A DNA stretch of 64,000 nucleotides from Catenuloplanes atrovinosus (GTDB lineage: Bacteria; Actinomycetota; Actinomycetes; Mycobacteriales; Micromonosporaceae). A program made the translations under genes and the position numbers. Numbering within the stretch: the stretch's first letter is position 1; each line of letters starts with the position of its first letter. The notes below the pieces were generated by a model. That model saw nothing but the letters and a program-made list of their open reading frames with translations. It was not told where the DNA came from and ran no database searches. Below, one piece after another: positions 23,787 to 32,540 of the stretch. The DNA lies in contig NZ_JAVDYB010000001.1 in assembly GCF_031458235.1 (NCBI RefSeq), forward strand, positions 2,377,001 through 2,441,000, written 5' to 3'.

Positions 23787-24890
23787 ATGCCGCGGCGCCG
23801 CTATGTGATCGCGGCGGTGGCGGCCGCGCTCGTCGCCGCGCCCGCCACGGTGGCCGTGGACGTGTTCAACCCGGCCGACCGGCCGCCGGACGCGCCGGCG
23901 CTCGCGCTGGTCGTCGCCGGCGTGCTCAGCCTCGCCTGGCTGCGGGACCGGCCGCTGGCCGTGCTCGCGGTGGTCACGTCCAGCACCACGGCGTACCTGT
24001 GGTGCGGATACCCGTACGGGCCGGTGATGGTCACGTTCCTGATCGCGGTCTACGGCGTCGCGGTCGCGCTGCCGCTCACGGCCGCGCTGCCCGCGTCCGC
24101 CGCCGCGCTCGCGATGCTGCTCACCCACATCGCGGTCAACGACGCGGCGCTGCCCGGCCTGCTCGGCCTGCTGCCCGGGTCCGCGTGGGCGGTCGTGCCG
24201 TTCGCGGTCGGCATGTCCGTGCGCATGTGGCGCGAGGGTGCCCGCCGCGACCGCGAGGACCAGCTGCGCCGCCACCTCGACGCGGAACGCCTGCGGATGG
24301 CCCGGGAGGTGCACGACATCGTCGGCCACGGGCTCGCCGCGATCCACATGCAGGCCGGCGTGGCGCTGCACGTGCTCGGCAAGGACCCCGGCCGCGCCGA
24401 GGCCGCGCTGCGCGCGATCGCCACCTCCAGCGCCGCCGCGCTCGAGGAGCTCCGGCACACGCTCGCGGTCGTCCGCGGCGGTGACGGCACCGCGCCCCGG
24501 CAGCCGTCGCCCGGCCTGGACGGCGTCGACGACCTGGTCGCCCGCATGCGCGACGCCGGCCTGCGCGTGGCGCTGACCTCGGCCGTCCCGCCGGGCACGG
24601 TGCCGGCCGCGATCGGCCTGGCCGCGTACCGGGTGATCCAGGAGTCGCTGACCAACGTGCTGCGTCACGGCCCGGTCAAGAGCTCGGCCGTCACGCTCTC
24701 CTACCACGACGGTACGGTGGAGGTGCGCGTGGTGAATCCGGACGTCCCCGGCCGGGGACTGCGGCCGGGCACCGGCATCGCCGGCATGCGGGACCGGGTC
24801 GAGGCACTCGGCGGGCACTTCACGGCCGGATTCGCCCCGGCCGGGCGGTTCGAGGTCGTCGCCCGGCTCCCGACCGAGGAGAGGCCATGA
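23787..24890 (+). CDS. Two-component sensor histidine kinase (NarL-partner type)
   Basis: A 367-residue membrane kinase. The N-terminal third holds about four hydrophobic helices. A coiled segment (RRDREDQLRRHLDAERLRM) leads into the HisKA_3 dimerisation helix with the phospho-acceptor His176 in AREVHDIVGHGLAAIHM. The C-terminal HATPase shows an N-box in QESLTNVLRHG and a G-box in GTGIAGMRDR. GAGGAGG precedes the ATG, 21 bases after the nucleoside hydrolase. The stop overlaps the response regulator by four bases. It may control the upstream importer block, but the signal is unknown. Confidence 0.88.
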   Translation: MPRRRYVIAAVAAALVAAPATVAVDVFNPADRPPDAPALALVVAGVLSLAWLRDRPLAVLAVVTSSTTAYLWCGYPYGPVMVTFLIAVYGVAVALPLTAALPASAAALAMLLTHIAVNDAALPGLLGLLPGSAWAVVPFAVGMSVRMWREGARRDREDQLRRHLDAERLRMAREVHDIVGHGLAAIHMQAGVALHVLGKDPGRAEAALRAIATSSAAALEELRHTLAVVRGGDGTAPRQPSPGLDGVDDLVARMRDAGLRVALTSAVPPGTVPAAIGLAAYRVIQESLTNVLRHGPVKSSAVTLSYHDGTVEVRVVNPDVPGRGLRPGTGIAGMRDRVEALGGHFTAGFAPAGRFEVVARLPTEERP

Positions 24891-25540
24891 TCACCGTCGT
24901 CATCGCCGACGACCAGGACCTGGTCCGGATGGGCCTGCGCACGCTGCTGCAGCACGAGGACGACATCACCGTGGTCGGCGAGGCCGCCGACGGCCTGGAC
25001 GCGCTGGTCGCCACCCGCCGCGAACGGCCCGACGTGGTCCTGATGGACATCCGCATGCCGGGCGTCGACGGCCTGGAGGCCGTCAAGCGCATCGCCGCCG
25101 ACCCGGCGCTGTCCGCCACCCGCGTCATCGTGCTCACCACCTTCGAGATCGACGAGTACGTCTTCGAGGCGCTCCGCCACGGCGCCAGCGGCTTCCTGCT
25201 CAAGGACACCCGGCCCACCGCCATCCTCGAGGCGATCCGCGTGGTGCGGCAGGGCCAGGCGCTGCTGTCCCCGTCCGTCACCCGCCGCGTCGTGCGCGAG
25301 CTGAGCGGCCGCCCGCCCCGCGTCCTCAAACCCCACCCGCACCTGGACCGCCTCACCAACCGCGAGCGCGAGGTGGTCGCGCTGGTGGGGGAGGGCCTGT
25401 CCAACGACGAGATCGCGGACCGGCTGGTGGTCAGCACGGCCACGGCACGCACCCACGTGAGCCGGGCGATGGTCAAGCTCGCGGCCCGGGACCGGGCCCA
25501 GCTGGTGGTGTTCGCCTATCAGTCCGGGCTGGTCGCCTGA
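24887..25540 (+). CDS. NarL/LuxR-family response regulator
   Basis: A 217-residue response regulator with a receiver domain (acidic pair in IADDQD, phospho-acceptor Asp54 in VLMDIRMPG, Lys in LLKDTRP) and a C-terminal LuxR-type helix-turn-helix (LTNREREVVALVGEGLSNDEIADRL). It is co-translated with the kinase (ATGA). The domain layout and length are standard for the family. Target promoters are not identifiable from the sequence. Confidence 0.92.
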   Translation: MITVVIADDQDLVRMGLRTLLQHEDDITVVGEAADGLDALVATRRERPDVVLMDIRMPGVDGLEAVKRIAADPALSATRVIVLTTFEIDEYVFEALRHGASGFLLKDTRPTAILEAIRVVRQGQALLSPSVTRRVVRELSGRPPRVLKPHPHLDRLTNREREVVALVGEGLSNDEIADRLVVSTATARTHVSRAMVKLAARDRAQLVVFAYQSGLVA

Positions 25541-25657
25541 TCCGTGGGTTGTCCGGAGGTGTGTCCGGCGGCTCCGGACGACGTCCGTCGCGGAGCGGCC
25601 AGGGCAACAGCGACATCACCATCCACCGGTATCGGGTGTCGTAACCAGCGCACCGAC

Positions 25658-25691
25658 AGCGGCGGCCGGGGCCGTGCATCCGGCCGCCGCT
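25658..25691 (+). terminator. Hairpin downstream of the two-component genes
   Basis: A perfect 12-bp inverted repeat (AGCGGCGGCCGG at 25658-25669 and its complement at 25680-25691) with a 10-nt loop, flanked by GAC/GTC bases that extend the pairing. It lies in the 281-base space (25541-25821) between the response regulator and the nSTAND gene. The rest of that space shows no gene and only a smaller 6-bp hairpin at 25563-25579. Confidence 0.65.
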
Positions 25692-25821
25692 CGCTGTCGT
25701 GCCGGCCCCGCCTCGGGATCTCGGGTGCTCCTCCGGCCGGCATCGGTGCGGCCCCGTACGGACAGGGGCCGGGCACGCAGTGATAATCGGCGATGGGTGG
25801 CGCTTGTATCGGGGGTGGGCG

Positions 25822-28800
25822 ATGCCGAGGCCGGAACGGCCGTTGGAAGGGCTGGGCGGGCCGGTCGAGCAGTTGGCGGCCGGGCTGCGGGAGTTGCGGG
25901 AGCGGGCGGGCAGGCCGGGTTACCGGCAGATGGCCGCGCGGGTGAACTACTCGGTGGCGACGCTGTCCGCGGCGGCCTCGGGCCGGCGGTTGCCGACGTG
26001 GGAGGTGACGCTGGCCTACGTCACGGCCTGCGGTGGTGACCGGGAGGAGTGGGAGCGGCGCTGGCGGGAGGCCGAGCGGCTGACCACGGCACCGGCCGAG
26101 AACCCCGGCGTGGCGAACGGCCACTGCGCGCCGCCGTACCCGGGGCTGGCGGCGTTCCAGCCGCGGGACGCGGAGCTGTTCTTCGGCCGGGCCGCGCTGG
26201 TCGGTGAGCTGACGCGGCGCTTGCGGGAGCGGCGTTTCCTGGCGGTGTTCGGGCCGTCCGGGGTCGGTAAGTCGTCGGTGGTCCGCGCGGGGCTGGTCCC
26301 GGCGGCCGGCGGGCCGGCCGTGGTGCTGACGCCGGGTGCGCACCCGATGGCGGAGTTGGCCGTGCACCTCGCGCGGCATGCCGGGGTGGCGTGCGGCGGG
26401 CTGCTGGACGAGTTGCGGGCGGACCCGGCGCGGGCATCGCTGCTGGTCCGGCAGGGCATGTGCGGCGTACCCGCGGATGTCGATCTTCTGGTGGTGGTGG
26501 ACCAGTTCGAGGAGGCCTTCGCCACCTGCGCTGACGCGGCCGAGCGGGCGGACTTCGTCGCCGCGTTGCTGGCGATGTGCCAGGCACCGGACGCCCGCGC
26601 CCGGGTGGTGCTGGCCACCCGGGCCGATCACTTCGTCCGGTTCACCGAGCATCCGGCGCTGCTCGCCGCGCTGACGGACGCGCAACTGCTGATCGGCGGG
26701 ATGAGCCCGGCCGAGCTGCGCGAGGCGGTGACCGGACCGGCCGAGCGATGCGGTGCGCGGGTGGAGGGCGCGCTGGTGGCCACGATCGTCGCGGAGGTGA
26801 CCGACCGGCCCGGCGCCCTGCCGCTGGCCGCGCACGCGCTGCGGCAGGCGTGGCACCGCCGCAAGGGCACGATCGTCACGCTGTCCGGGTACGAGGTGGC
26901 CGGTGGCATGGCCGGCGCGGTCGCGCACACGGCGGAGGAGGCGTACGAGCGGCTGTCCGTGCGGGAACGGCACGTGGCGCGGCAGGTGCTGCGGCGGATG
27001 GTCGACGTCGGGGAGGACGGACTGATCACCCGCCGGCGGCTGTACCGGACCGAGCTGGACGCGATCGGCCACGCGCCGGCCGTGGTCGACACGCTGGCGG
27101 CGGCGCGGCTGGTCACCACGGACCGGGACACCGTGGAGATCGCGCACGAGGCGCTGATCCATGCCTGGCCGCGGCTGCGCGGCTGGGTGGAGACCGACCG
27201 TGCCGGGCTGCGCCTGCACCGCCAGCTCACCGAGGCGGCCACGGTCTGGGAGACCCTCGGCCGCGACGACGGCGCGCTGTACCGGGGCGTACGCCTGGCG
27301 ATGACCGCGGAGGCGGCGGACGCGAAGATCATCGACCTGACCGGTACGGAGAGCGCGTTCCTCGAGGCGAGCCTGGCCCTGCGCGACCGCGAGACCCGGC
27401 AGCGGCGGCGGCGCGCCCGGCGGCTGCTGACCGCGCTCACCGCCGTGCTGACCCTGGTTCTCTCCCTCGCCGCCGGCGCGGTCGCCTCCGCGTTGCGCGC
27501 GGAGTCCGAGCGCAGCCGCGCCACCGCCCGCGAACTGGCCGCCGCCGCCCGCGCGGAGCGGATGACCGACCCGGACCTGGCGCTGCTGCTCGCGCTGCGC
27601 GCCTACCGCCTCCACCCGGACGCCGAGACCGAGTCGGTGCTGCGCCAGGCGACGGCGCACTCCCGAACCGTGTCCACGTTCGCCTCGCACGACGCGGAGG
27701 TGCGCTCGATCGACGTGAGCGGCTCCCAGATCGCCAGCGCGGACGCGGACGGCGTGGTGAAGGTGTGGGACACGCAGCGCCGGACGCCGCCGGTCACCGC
27801 GCCCGTCTCCGGTCGCTTCGTCGACTTCGGCCCGGCCGGCATGCTGGCCCTCACCTGCTACAACCCGAGTCTCCGCGCCAGTTCGGTCGTGCTGTGGCGG
27901 CCGGGGGACACGGGCCCGGGCCGCAGGCTGGAACCGCCGGCCCCGGCCGCGCTCTCCCGCGTGGCGTACAGCGAGGACGGCCGGTGGGTCGCCGCGGTCG
28001 CCGACGACGACCGCGTCTACGTCTGGGACACCGCGACCGACGGCGGCCGGACGTCCATCGACTACACCGGCGACGTCGGCGGCCTCGCCTTCGGACCCGA
28101 CGGGCGGCTCGCCGTCGCCTCGGACGACGGCACCGTCCGCGTCTGGAGGGCCGGCACGGCGGCGCCACCCGTGCTGATCCGCCAGGCCGAGGAGACCTAT
28201 CCGTCGTCCGTGGCGTTCAGCCCCGACGGGCGCAGCATCGCGGTCGGCGGCTACGAGAAGGTCAGCGTCTGGTCCGCGGACGGGCGCTCCGGCCCGCGCA
28301 TCTACCTCGGCCCGGAACTCTGGTACACCAGCGTCGCGTTCAGCCCGGACGGGCTCCGGATCGCCGCGGGAACCGCCGAGCGCACCGTGCGGATCTGGAC
28401 CATGTCCGACGGCACGCGCCCACGGGTGCCGCACCGTGCGGACGGCGGTCACGGCACGGCGCTCCGTGGCCACCACGGCACGGTCCGGGACCTGGCGTTC
28501 AGCCCGGACGGCCGGCGCCTGATCTCCGGCAGCGACGACACCACCGTGCGGGTGTGGGACACCACCGCCGAACCCGAGACGATGACGCTCGCCGACGCCG
28601 CGCGGATCAGCGAGGACGGCAGCGTCGTGGCATCCTCCGCCGGCCCCGGTGCGATCTCCGTCTTCCCCGTCCGTACGCCGGGGACCGCGACCATGCTGCG
28701 GGGTGGCCCGCCCGGCCCACTGTCCCTCGCCGTCGGCCCGGGCGGCCGCGGCGTCGCGACCGCGTCCCCCGGCAGCCCGCGGATCCACTGGTGGGACACC

Positions 28801-29520
28801 GCGGGCGCCGGCGACCCGGCCGTGGTCGACTGCGGGAGCGACCCGGCGACGATGAACCCCGACCAGCTCCTGCTCGGCGCCGACGGGCGCACACTCGTCA
28901 CCGACTGCGGGGACAACGAGATCCGGCTGTGGCGGTCGAGCGAACCGCACGACCCCACCGTCATCAGGGGCGACTGGCCGGTCGCCGTCGACGGTGCCGG
29001 CGGGCTGATGGCGGTGCGCGTGTGGCCGCAGGACATGGTGCTGTGGGATCCGGCCGCCGACCGGCTGGTCCGCACCCTGCACGCCCGGGCCGACCAGGCC
29101 CGGTTCAGCCCCGACGGGAGGCTGCTGGCCCTCTCCGGCGACGACGGCACGATCCGCGTGTGGACCGTCGCCGAGGCCGCGGACCCCGTCGTGCTGACCG
29201 GCGCGGTCGGGCGGATCTCCGCGATCGCCTTCAGCCCCGACGGCCGGCTGATCGCCGCCATCGGCACGGACGACGTGCTCCGGATCTGGAACACCGACGG
29301 CAGCGGCGAGCCGCTCACCTTCGACCAGCCGGCCGGGACGCAACAGGTCGCCTTCAGCGCGGACGGACGACAGCTGATCACCCTGCACGGTACGCACCTG
29401 CGCTTCACCCCGTGCGAGGTGTGCGGCCCGGTGGACGAGGTGCTCCGGCTGGCCCAGCAGCGCACCACCCGCGACTTCACCCCCGGCGAACGCACAAGAT
29501 ACCTGCACGACCCCGGATGA
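25822..29520 (+). CDS. HTH-nSTAND1 NTPase-WD40 protein
   Basis: A 1,232-residue multidomain protein. An N-terminal HTH-like domain (about residues 10-75, YRQMAARVNYSVATLSAAASG) is followed by an nSTAND1 NTPase with Walker A GPSGVGKSS (about 144-152) and Walker B LLVVVDQFEEAF (about 222-233). A helical region precedes a single membrane helix (about 535-557) preceded by an Arg-rich stretch. From about residue 620 to 1190 there is a long WD40 array (repeats ending VKVWDT, VRVWRA, VRIWTM, VRVWDT, IRVWTV), probably two propellers. The end CEVCGPVDEVLRLAQ is typical of the family. These STAND proteins are predicted signalling or conflict switches. The ligand is unknown. The start at 25822 is supported by GGGGGTGGG. 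Confidence 0.85.
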   Translation: MPRPERPLEGLGGPVEQLAAGLRELRERAGRPGYRQMAARVNYSVATLSAAASGRRLPTWEVTLAYVTACGGDREEWERRWREAERLTTAPAENPGVANGHCAPPYPGLAAFQPRDAELFFGRAALVGELTRRLRERRFLAVFGPSGVGKSSVVRAGLVPAAGGPAVVLTPGAHPMAELAVHLARHAGVACGGLLDELRADPARASLLVRQGMCGVPADVDLLVVVDQFEEAFATCADAAERADFVAALLAMCQAPDARARVVLATRADHFVRFTEHPALLAALTDAQLLIGGMSPAELREAVTGPAERCGARVEGALVATIVAEVTDRPGALPLAAHALRQAWHRRKGTIVTLSGYEVAGGMAGAVAHTAEEAYERLSVRERHVARQVLRRMVDVGEDGLITRRRLYRTELDAIGHAPAVVDTLAAARLVTTDRDTVEIAHEALIHAWPRLRGWVETDRAGLRLHRQLTEAATVWETLGRDDGALYRGVRLAMTAEAADAKIIDLTGTESAFLEASLALRDRETRQRRRRARRLLTALTAVLTLVLSLAAGAVASALRAESERSRATARELAAAARAERMTDPDLALLLALRAYRLHPDAETESVLRQATAHSRTVSTFASHDAEVRSIDVSGSQIASADADGVVKVWDTQRRTPPVTAPVSGRFVDFGPAGMLALTCYNPSLRASSVVLWRPGDTGPGRRLEPPAPAALSRVAYSEDGRWVAAVADDDRVYVWDTATDGGRTSIDYTGDVGGLAFGPDGRLAVASDDGTVRVWRAGTAAPPVLIRQAEETYPSSVAFSPDGRSIAVGGYEKVSVWSADGRSGPRIYLGPELWYTSVAFSPDGLRIAAGTAERTVRIWTMSDGTRPRVPHRADGGHGTALRGHHGTVRDLAFSPDGRRLISGSDDTTVRVWDTTAEPETMTLADAARISEDGSVVASSAGPGAISVFPVRTPGTATMLRGGPPGPLSLAVGPGGRGVATASPGSPRIHWWDTAGAGDPAVVDCGSDPATMNPDQLLLGADGRTLVTDCGDNEIRLWRSSEPHDPTVIRGDWPVAVDGAGGLMAVRVWPQDMVLWDPAADRLVRTLHARADQARFSPDGRLLALSGDDGTIRVWTVAEAADPVVLTGAVGRISAIAFSPDGRLIAAIGTDDVLRIWNTDGSGEPLTFDQPAGTQQVAFSADGRQLITLHGTHLRFTPCEVCGPVDEVLRLAQQRTTRDFTPGERTRYLHDPG

Positions 29521-29926
29521 ACCGCCGGCATGTCCAGCCGGTCACCTCCCGCACCGACGGCGGGCGAGGCCCTCTGACCAGCTCCGCTGGCCGGTCGGCC
29601 GGCGCTCGCCGCGAGTGTCCGCCGGAGGCCTCGCTCATTCGTGACCCAGCGGCGAGCCGGGCCGTCCACCTGCTCGGCGAAGGTCCGCAGCCGGATGGCG
29701 TCGGTCGGCGCCATCCGTCGGCGGGGCTACATAGCCGCAGTTCACATACGGCTCGATGTTGCCCGCCCGTTCTCCGGGAGCCGAGCATCGATCGGATCTC
29801 GCTCGGACAGCGGGCAGTTCATGATTGAAAACTGCCGCCGTCGGATTGATCGTCGGCGGTGGGCCGGTAGCCGGCGACGACCACCGGCGCGGACCACCGA
29901 CCCGGAGCGCCGGTGGTCCGCGGACC
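29521..29926. other. 406-base stretch without a supported gene
   Basis: Convergent intergenic space between the nSTAND-WD40 gene and the AraC gene. It is less GC-rich around 29750-29860 than its surroundings. Short frames exist on both strands but none has a ribosome binding site plus a recognisable domain. The only clear element is the hairpin at 29891-29919. It may contain decayed sequence. Confidence 0.5.
29891..29919 (-). terminator. Hairpin at the end of the AraC-type gene
   Basis: A perfect 9-bp inverted repeat (GGACCACCG at 29891-29899, CGGTGGTCC at 29911-29919) with an 11-nt loop, starting 8 bases after the minus-strand AraC stop. It could serve both convergent transcripts. Confidence 0.6.
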
Positions 29927-30883
29927 TTACGCGACCGAGTCGGAGCGGAATTCGCCCGGGGTGACGCCGTAGGCTCTGCGGAAGGTCCGGCTGAAGTTGG
30001 CCGGGTCGGGATAGCCCCACCGGGCGGCGATGTCCCGGACCGGGAGGCGCGCCTGGTGGGGGTCGGCCAGGTCGCGCCGGCATCTCTCCAGGCGGCATCG
30101 GCGGATGTACTCGCCCGCGCTGGTGTCGTGGCCCAGGAAGAGGCGGTGCAGTGAGCGCACCGAGAGGTGATGCGCGGCGGCCACCTCGGCCACGGACAGG
30201 GCCGGGTCGCCGAGCCGGCTCTCGATGTACTGCCGCACCTGCAGGAGCCCGACCCGCCCCTGTGGGGTTTCGCCGGTTCCCAGGTGCGCGGCCAGCACCC
30301 CGCCGACCAGGTCGGTGAGGATGCCGCTGAGCCGCGCCTCATCGCTGGGCTGATATCGCCCGCAGTCCCGGCCCACCGTGCGCAGGAACTGCACCAGCAG
30401 GGTGCCGATCCCGCTGTCCACCGGAAGGCGTACGGCGACGACGTCGTCGGCCCGCGTCGCCGGCACCGGGACGAGACGGCGCGGGATGTGGGCCTCGATC
30501 ACGGACACGGTGCCCGGCCGGCCGTCCGACGTGGTGCGGAACGGCCGCCACGATTGGTACAGCACCAGGTCGCCGGGCCCGAAGGTGACCGTCCGCCCCG
30601 CCTGACTCAGCCCGAACCGGCCGCGGATGCCGAGGTTCAGGTGAAAGCACTCCGGGTCTGAGCGGCGGATCAGCCGGGTCGTCCGGCTCGCCGTGACCGC
30701 CGAACAGCGAACGGTGGCCACCTGGGTGACGCCGCCCATGTCCAGGGCCTCGACGCCGCCGCGGAACGACGGTGGATGCGCGGCCCGGACGTCGATCGGC
30801 GCGTACATCGTGCTCAGGCTCTCGTGCCAGAAGTCGAACCGGTCGCGCGCGGCCAATCCATGAAGATCAATGATGTGGTGCAT
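29927..30883 (-). CDS. AraC-family transcriptional regulator
   Basis: A 318-residue regulator. The N-terminal AraC-binding-like (cupin) domain runs from about residue 10 to 190 (HHIIDLHGLAARDRFDFWHE; LNLGIRGRFGLSQAGR; FGPGDLVLYQSWRPF). The C-terminal AraC double helix-turn-helix ends in the signature DIAARWGYPDPANFSRTFRRAYG. It resembles the NahR/OruR-like 'AraC_binding_2' group of activators. The ATG at 30883 (MHHIIDLHG) is chosen because upstream codons lose coding character. An inverted repeat GTTCGG/CCGAAC lies just upstream at 30897-30918. It is divergent from the secreted protein at 31291, a likely target. Confidence 0.85.
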   Translation of the reverse strand: MHHIIDLHGLAARDRFDFWHESLSTMYAPIDVRAAHPPSFRGGVEALDMGGVTQVATVRCSAVTASRTTRLIRRSDPECFHLNLGIRGRFGLSQAGRTVTFGPGDLVLYQSWRPFRTTSDGRPGTVSVIEAHIPRRLVPVPATRADDVVAVRLPVDSGIGTLLVQFLRTVGRDCGRYQPSDEARLSGILTDLVGGVLAAHLGTGETPQGRVGLLQVRQYIESRLGDPALSVAEVAAAHHLSVRSLHRLFLGHDTSAGEYIRRCRLERCRRDLADPHQARLPVRDIAARWGYPDPANFSRTFRRAYGVTPGEFRSDSVA

Positions 30884-31290
30884 AGTCGCTTCCCCCGTTC
30901 GGCGGCTATCCACCGAACACTGTAGACGCTGCGCGTCCCCGGCTGTGTGGCACGCGATGACAACGGGGACGGCGCGTCCGCCCAATGACGGCGGCCCGGA
31001 CGGCACGCGAAGGTACCGGAGGAGATCACGCGCTACGAAGGGGAACGCATGAGACTTCGCCGCCTCGTCGCCCCGGCGTCGGTGGGTGGAAGCACCCGGG
31101 CGCCGCACCGTGGGGGTCCGCACCCGACGGCGCGAGGCGATCCGCCTCCGCCCGGCACGCCGGGCCGTGTCACGGCGCGCACACCAACTCCGGCTCCGCC
31201 TGGTGGGCCGGTCCGGCGTCGGCGAGCGGCACATCATCGCCGCTCGCCCACAGAATCCATAACAGCCCGATCAACGAGAGGAACGGGGCA
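30884..31290. promoter_or_regulatory. 407-base divergent intergenic region with an inverted repeat
   Basis: Space between the AraC-type gene and the small secreted protein gene. GTTCGG (30897-30902) and CCGAAC (30913-30918) form an inverted repeat with a 10-base spacer, 14 bases before the AraC start, and make an autoregulatory operator candidate. An ATG at 31049 has a good ribosome binding site (GAAGGGGAA). However, its 83-codon frame is Pro/Arg-rich, runs into the next gene and looks non-coding. Nothing else is recognised. Confidence 0.4.
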
Positions 31291-31875
31291 ATGTCGATGA
31301 AAAGGTTCGGCGTCCTGACGGCGCTGGCGCTGGCCGCCGCGCTGATCCCGGGCGCCGCCGCACAGGCCGACACGGGCGCTCCCCTGTCGGCTTCCGGCAA
31401 GGCGTTCGTGGCCGAGTCGAGAGCGGCCGGCCTGACCGCCGAGCAGGCCAACGGCCTGCAGGCCAAGGTCGACGAGTATCTGTCCACGCTGGGGGAGGGC
31501 GCGACGCAGGTCGGCCCGGACAAGATCACGAGCGACGGATCGGACCTTTTCGTCACCGTGCCGGGCGAGGATCGCCCGCGCGGTCTCTCCTCACCGGAGG
31601 ACGCGAAGCTCCTGGCCGTCCCGTGTCCCTACTACTACTTCTGCGCATTCTCGGGCGAGCAGTTCACCGGCGACGCGCGCCTCGAGGACGACTGCGGAAC
31701 GTGGATCTCCATCCCGTTCTGGGGGTACGGCTCCTGGATCAACAACCAGACTCCGGGCACCCAGCCGACGGCCTACTTCAACAACGGAACCGCGCCGTGG
31801 CGGATGCCCGGCGCCTACGCCGAGGCCCGGGCCGGTGTCCTGTGGGACCCGGTCGTGAACATCGATCCTTGCTGA
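31291..31875 (+). CDS. Secreted peptidase-inhibitor I36-like protein
   Basis: A 194-residue secreted protein. A Sec signal peptide (MSMKRFGVLTALALAAAL, cleaved near AAAQA) is followed by a helical propeptide-like region (about residues 30-100). The C-terminal domain of about 85 residues is rich in aromatic residues and has four cysteines (CPYYYFC, DDCGTW and the terminal DPC). The C-x5-C start, FSGEQFTGDARLEDDCGTW and NNGT pattern resembles the beta/gamma-crystallin-like I36 inhibitors of Streptomyces, which block metalloproteases. A GAGAGG ribosome binding site precedes the ATG. A 15-bp hairpin follows. The fold assignment is by pattern only; inhibition is not shown. Confidence 0.65.
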   Translation: MSMKRFGVLTALALAAALIPGAAAQADTGAPLSASGKAFVAESRAAGLTAEQANGLQAKVDEYLSTLGEGATQVGPDKITSDGSDLFVTVPGEDRPRGLSSPEDAKLLAVPCPYYYFCAFSGEQFTGDARLEDDCGTWISIPFWGYGSWINNQTPGTQPTAYFNNGTAPWRMPGAYAEARAGVLWDPVVNIDPC

Positions 31876-31891
31876 ACAGGAGGGGGTGACC

Positions 31892-31924
31892 GGGTGGCGG
31901 CCGTGGATTCCACGGCCGCCACCC
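31892..31924 (+). terminator. Strong hairpin after the secreted protein
   Basis: A perfect 15-bp inverted repeat (left arm 31892-31906, beginning GGGTGGCGGCC, right arm 31910-31924) with an ATT loop, 17 bases after the stop codon. This is one of the strongest hairpins in the window and a confident terminator. Confidence 0.8.
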
Positions 31925-31932
31925 CGGTTCTC

Positions 31933-32119
31933 CTACCGGCCGCGCCCGATCCCGGAGTCGCTTCGGACCGCGGCGCGGGCGATGTCCCCGGAGCGGACGA
32001 GTTCGCGGATCGCGGCGGTCATCGCCGGTAGACCCGGGTGCGGCACGATCAGTTGGCCGGCGGCCCCAGAAATAGCTGCCGTTCGCCACCTCGCCGATCC
32101 CGCTGGCTCGTCGTGCCAC
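31933..32119 (-). pseudogene. Frameshifted C-terminal remnant of an unidentified gene
   Basis: On the minus strand a coding-like stretch reads GIGEVANGSYFWG. After a one-base shift near 32057 it continues AAGQLIVPHPGLPAMTAAI and RELVRSGDIARAAV to a TAG at 31933. Both segments have good codon bias and join naturally across the shift, suggesting the C terminus of a decayed protein. No start codon or upstream portion remains, because the HxlR gene lies next to it. I do not recognise the family. It could also be noise. Confidence 0.35.
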
Positions 32120-32152
32120 CCGGCTCCGCGCCCCGATCCTGAGGCCCCGCCG

Positions 32153-32530
32153 TCAGCGCGCGCGGGCCTCGTACGCGGCGCGGCTCTCCTCGATGTGTGG
32201 CACGTGCTCGATCGCCCAGCTCGCCAGGGCGAGCGCCGGCGGGATGAGGCTGCTGCCGGCCGGCGTCAGCGCGTACTCCACCCGCGGCGGGACCTCGGCG
32301 TGCACGGTGCGGGAGACGAGCCCGTCGCGTTCCAGGTTGCGCAGCGTCAACGTCAGCATGCGCTGGGAGATGCCGGGGATCTGGGCGTGCAGGTCGCTGA
32401 AGCGCAGCGTGGAGCCGTCGAGCGTGGCGACCACCAGCAGCGTCCATTTGTTGCAGATCCGGTCCAGGATGCCGCGGAGTGTCCGGCCGCCGTCGCCGCG
32501 GATCATGCAGGTGTGCTCGTACTGCTCCAT
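32153..32530 (-). CDS. HxlR-family winged-helix regulator
   Basis: A 125-residue MarR-related HxlR regulator (C-terminal signature SQRMLTLTLRNLERDGLVSR, with RILDRICNKWTLLVV at the N-terminal helix). A conserved cysteine lies in the EHTC segment near residue 7; HxlR proteins often sense electrophiles or redox state through such an N-terminal cysteine. The start at 32530 is supported by GGGAGCC. Tandem palindromes (32541-32566) sit immediately upstream, so autorepression is likely. It is divergent from the DoxX-like gene, a common HxlR target. Confidence 0.85.
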   Translation of the reverse strand: MEQYEHTCMIRGDGGRTLRGILDRICNKWTLLVVATLDGSTLRFSDLHAQIPGISQRMLTLTLRNLERDGLVSRTVHAEVPPRVEYALTPAGSSLIPPALALASWAIEHVPHIEESRAAYEARAR

Positions 32531-32540
32531 GACGGCTCCC

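Noticed and set aside
21561-24818. Long antisense frame across the flavoenzyme, hydrolase and kinase genes
   Set aside because: It covers three genes with clear domains on the plus strand; shadow of high-GC coding.
25519-29508. Very long open frame antisense to the nSTAND-WD40 gene
   Set aside because: The sense strand has intact NTPase and WD40 motifs. The antisense frame is Arg/Gly/Pro-rich without domains and is explained by G/C bias at third positions, which suppresses stop codons on the other strand.
29575-29640. Minus-strand ATGAGCGAGGCC near 29632 resembling the micro-ORF repeat start
   Set aside because: Only the first nine bases match; the sequence then diverges and there is no ATGA junction 74 bases later.
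30906-30918. 13-base match CTATCCACCGAAC shared with 40319-40331
   Set aside because: A 13-base match is expected by chance several times in a 64-kb GC-rich sequence; contexts differ.
31049-31300. 83-codon frame with good ribosome binding site before the secreted protein
   Set aside because: Pro/Arg-rich sequence without domain, overlapping the start of the real gene; likely leader RNA.
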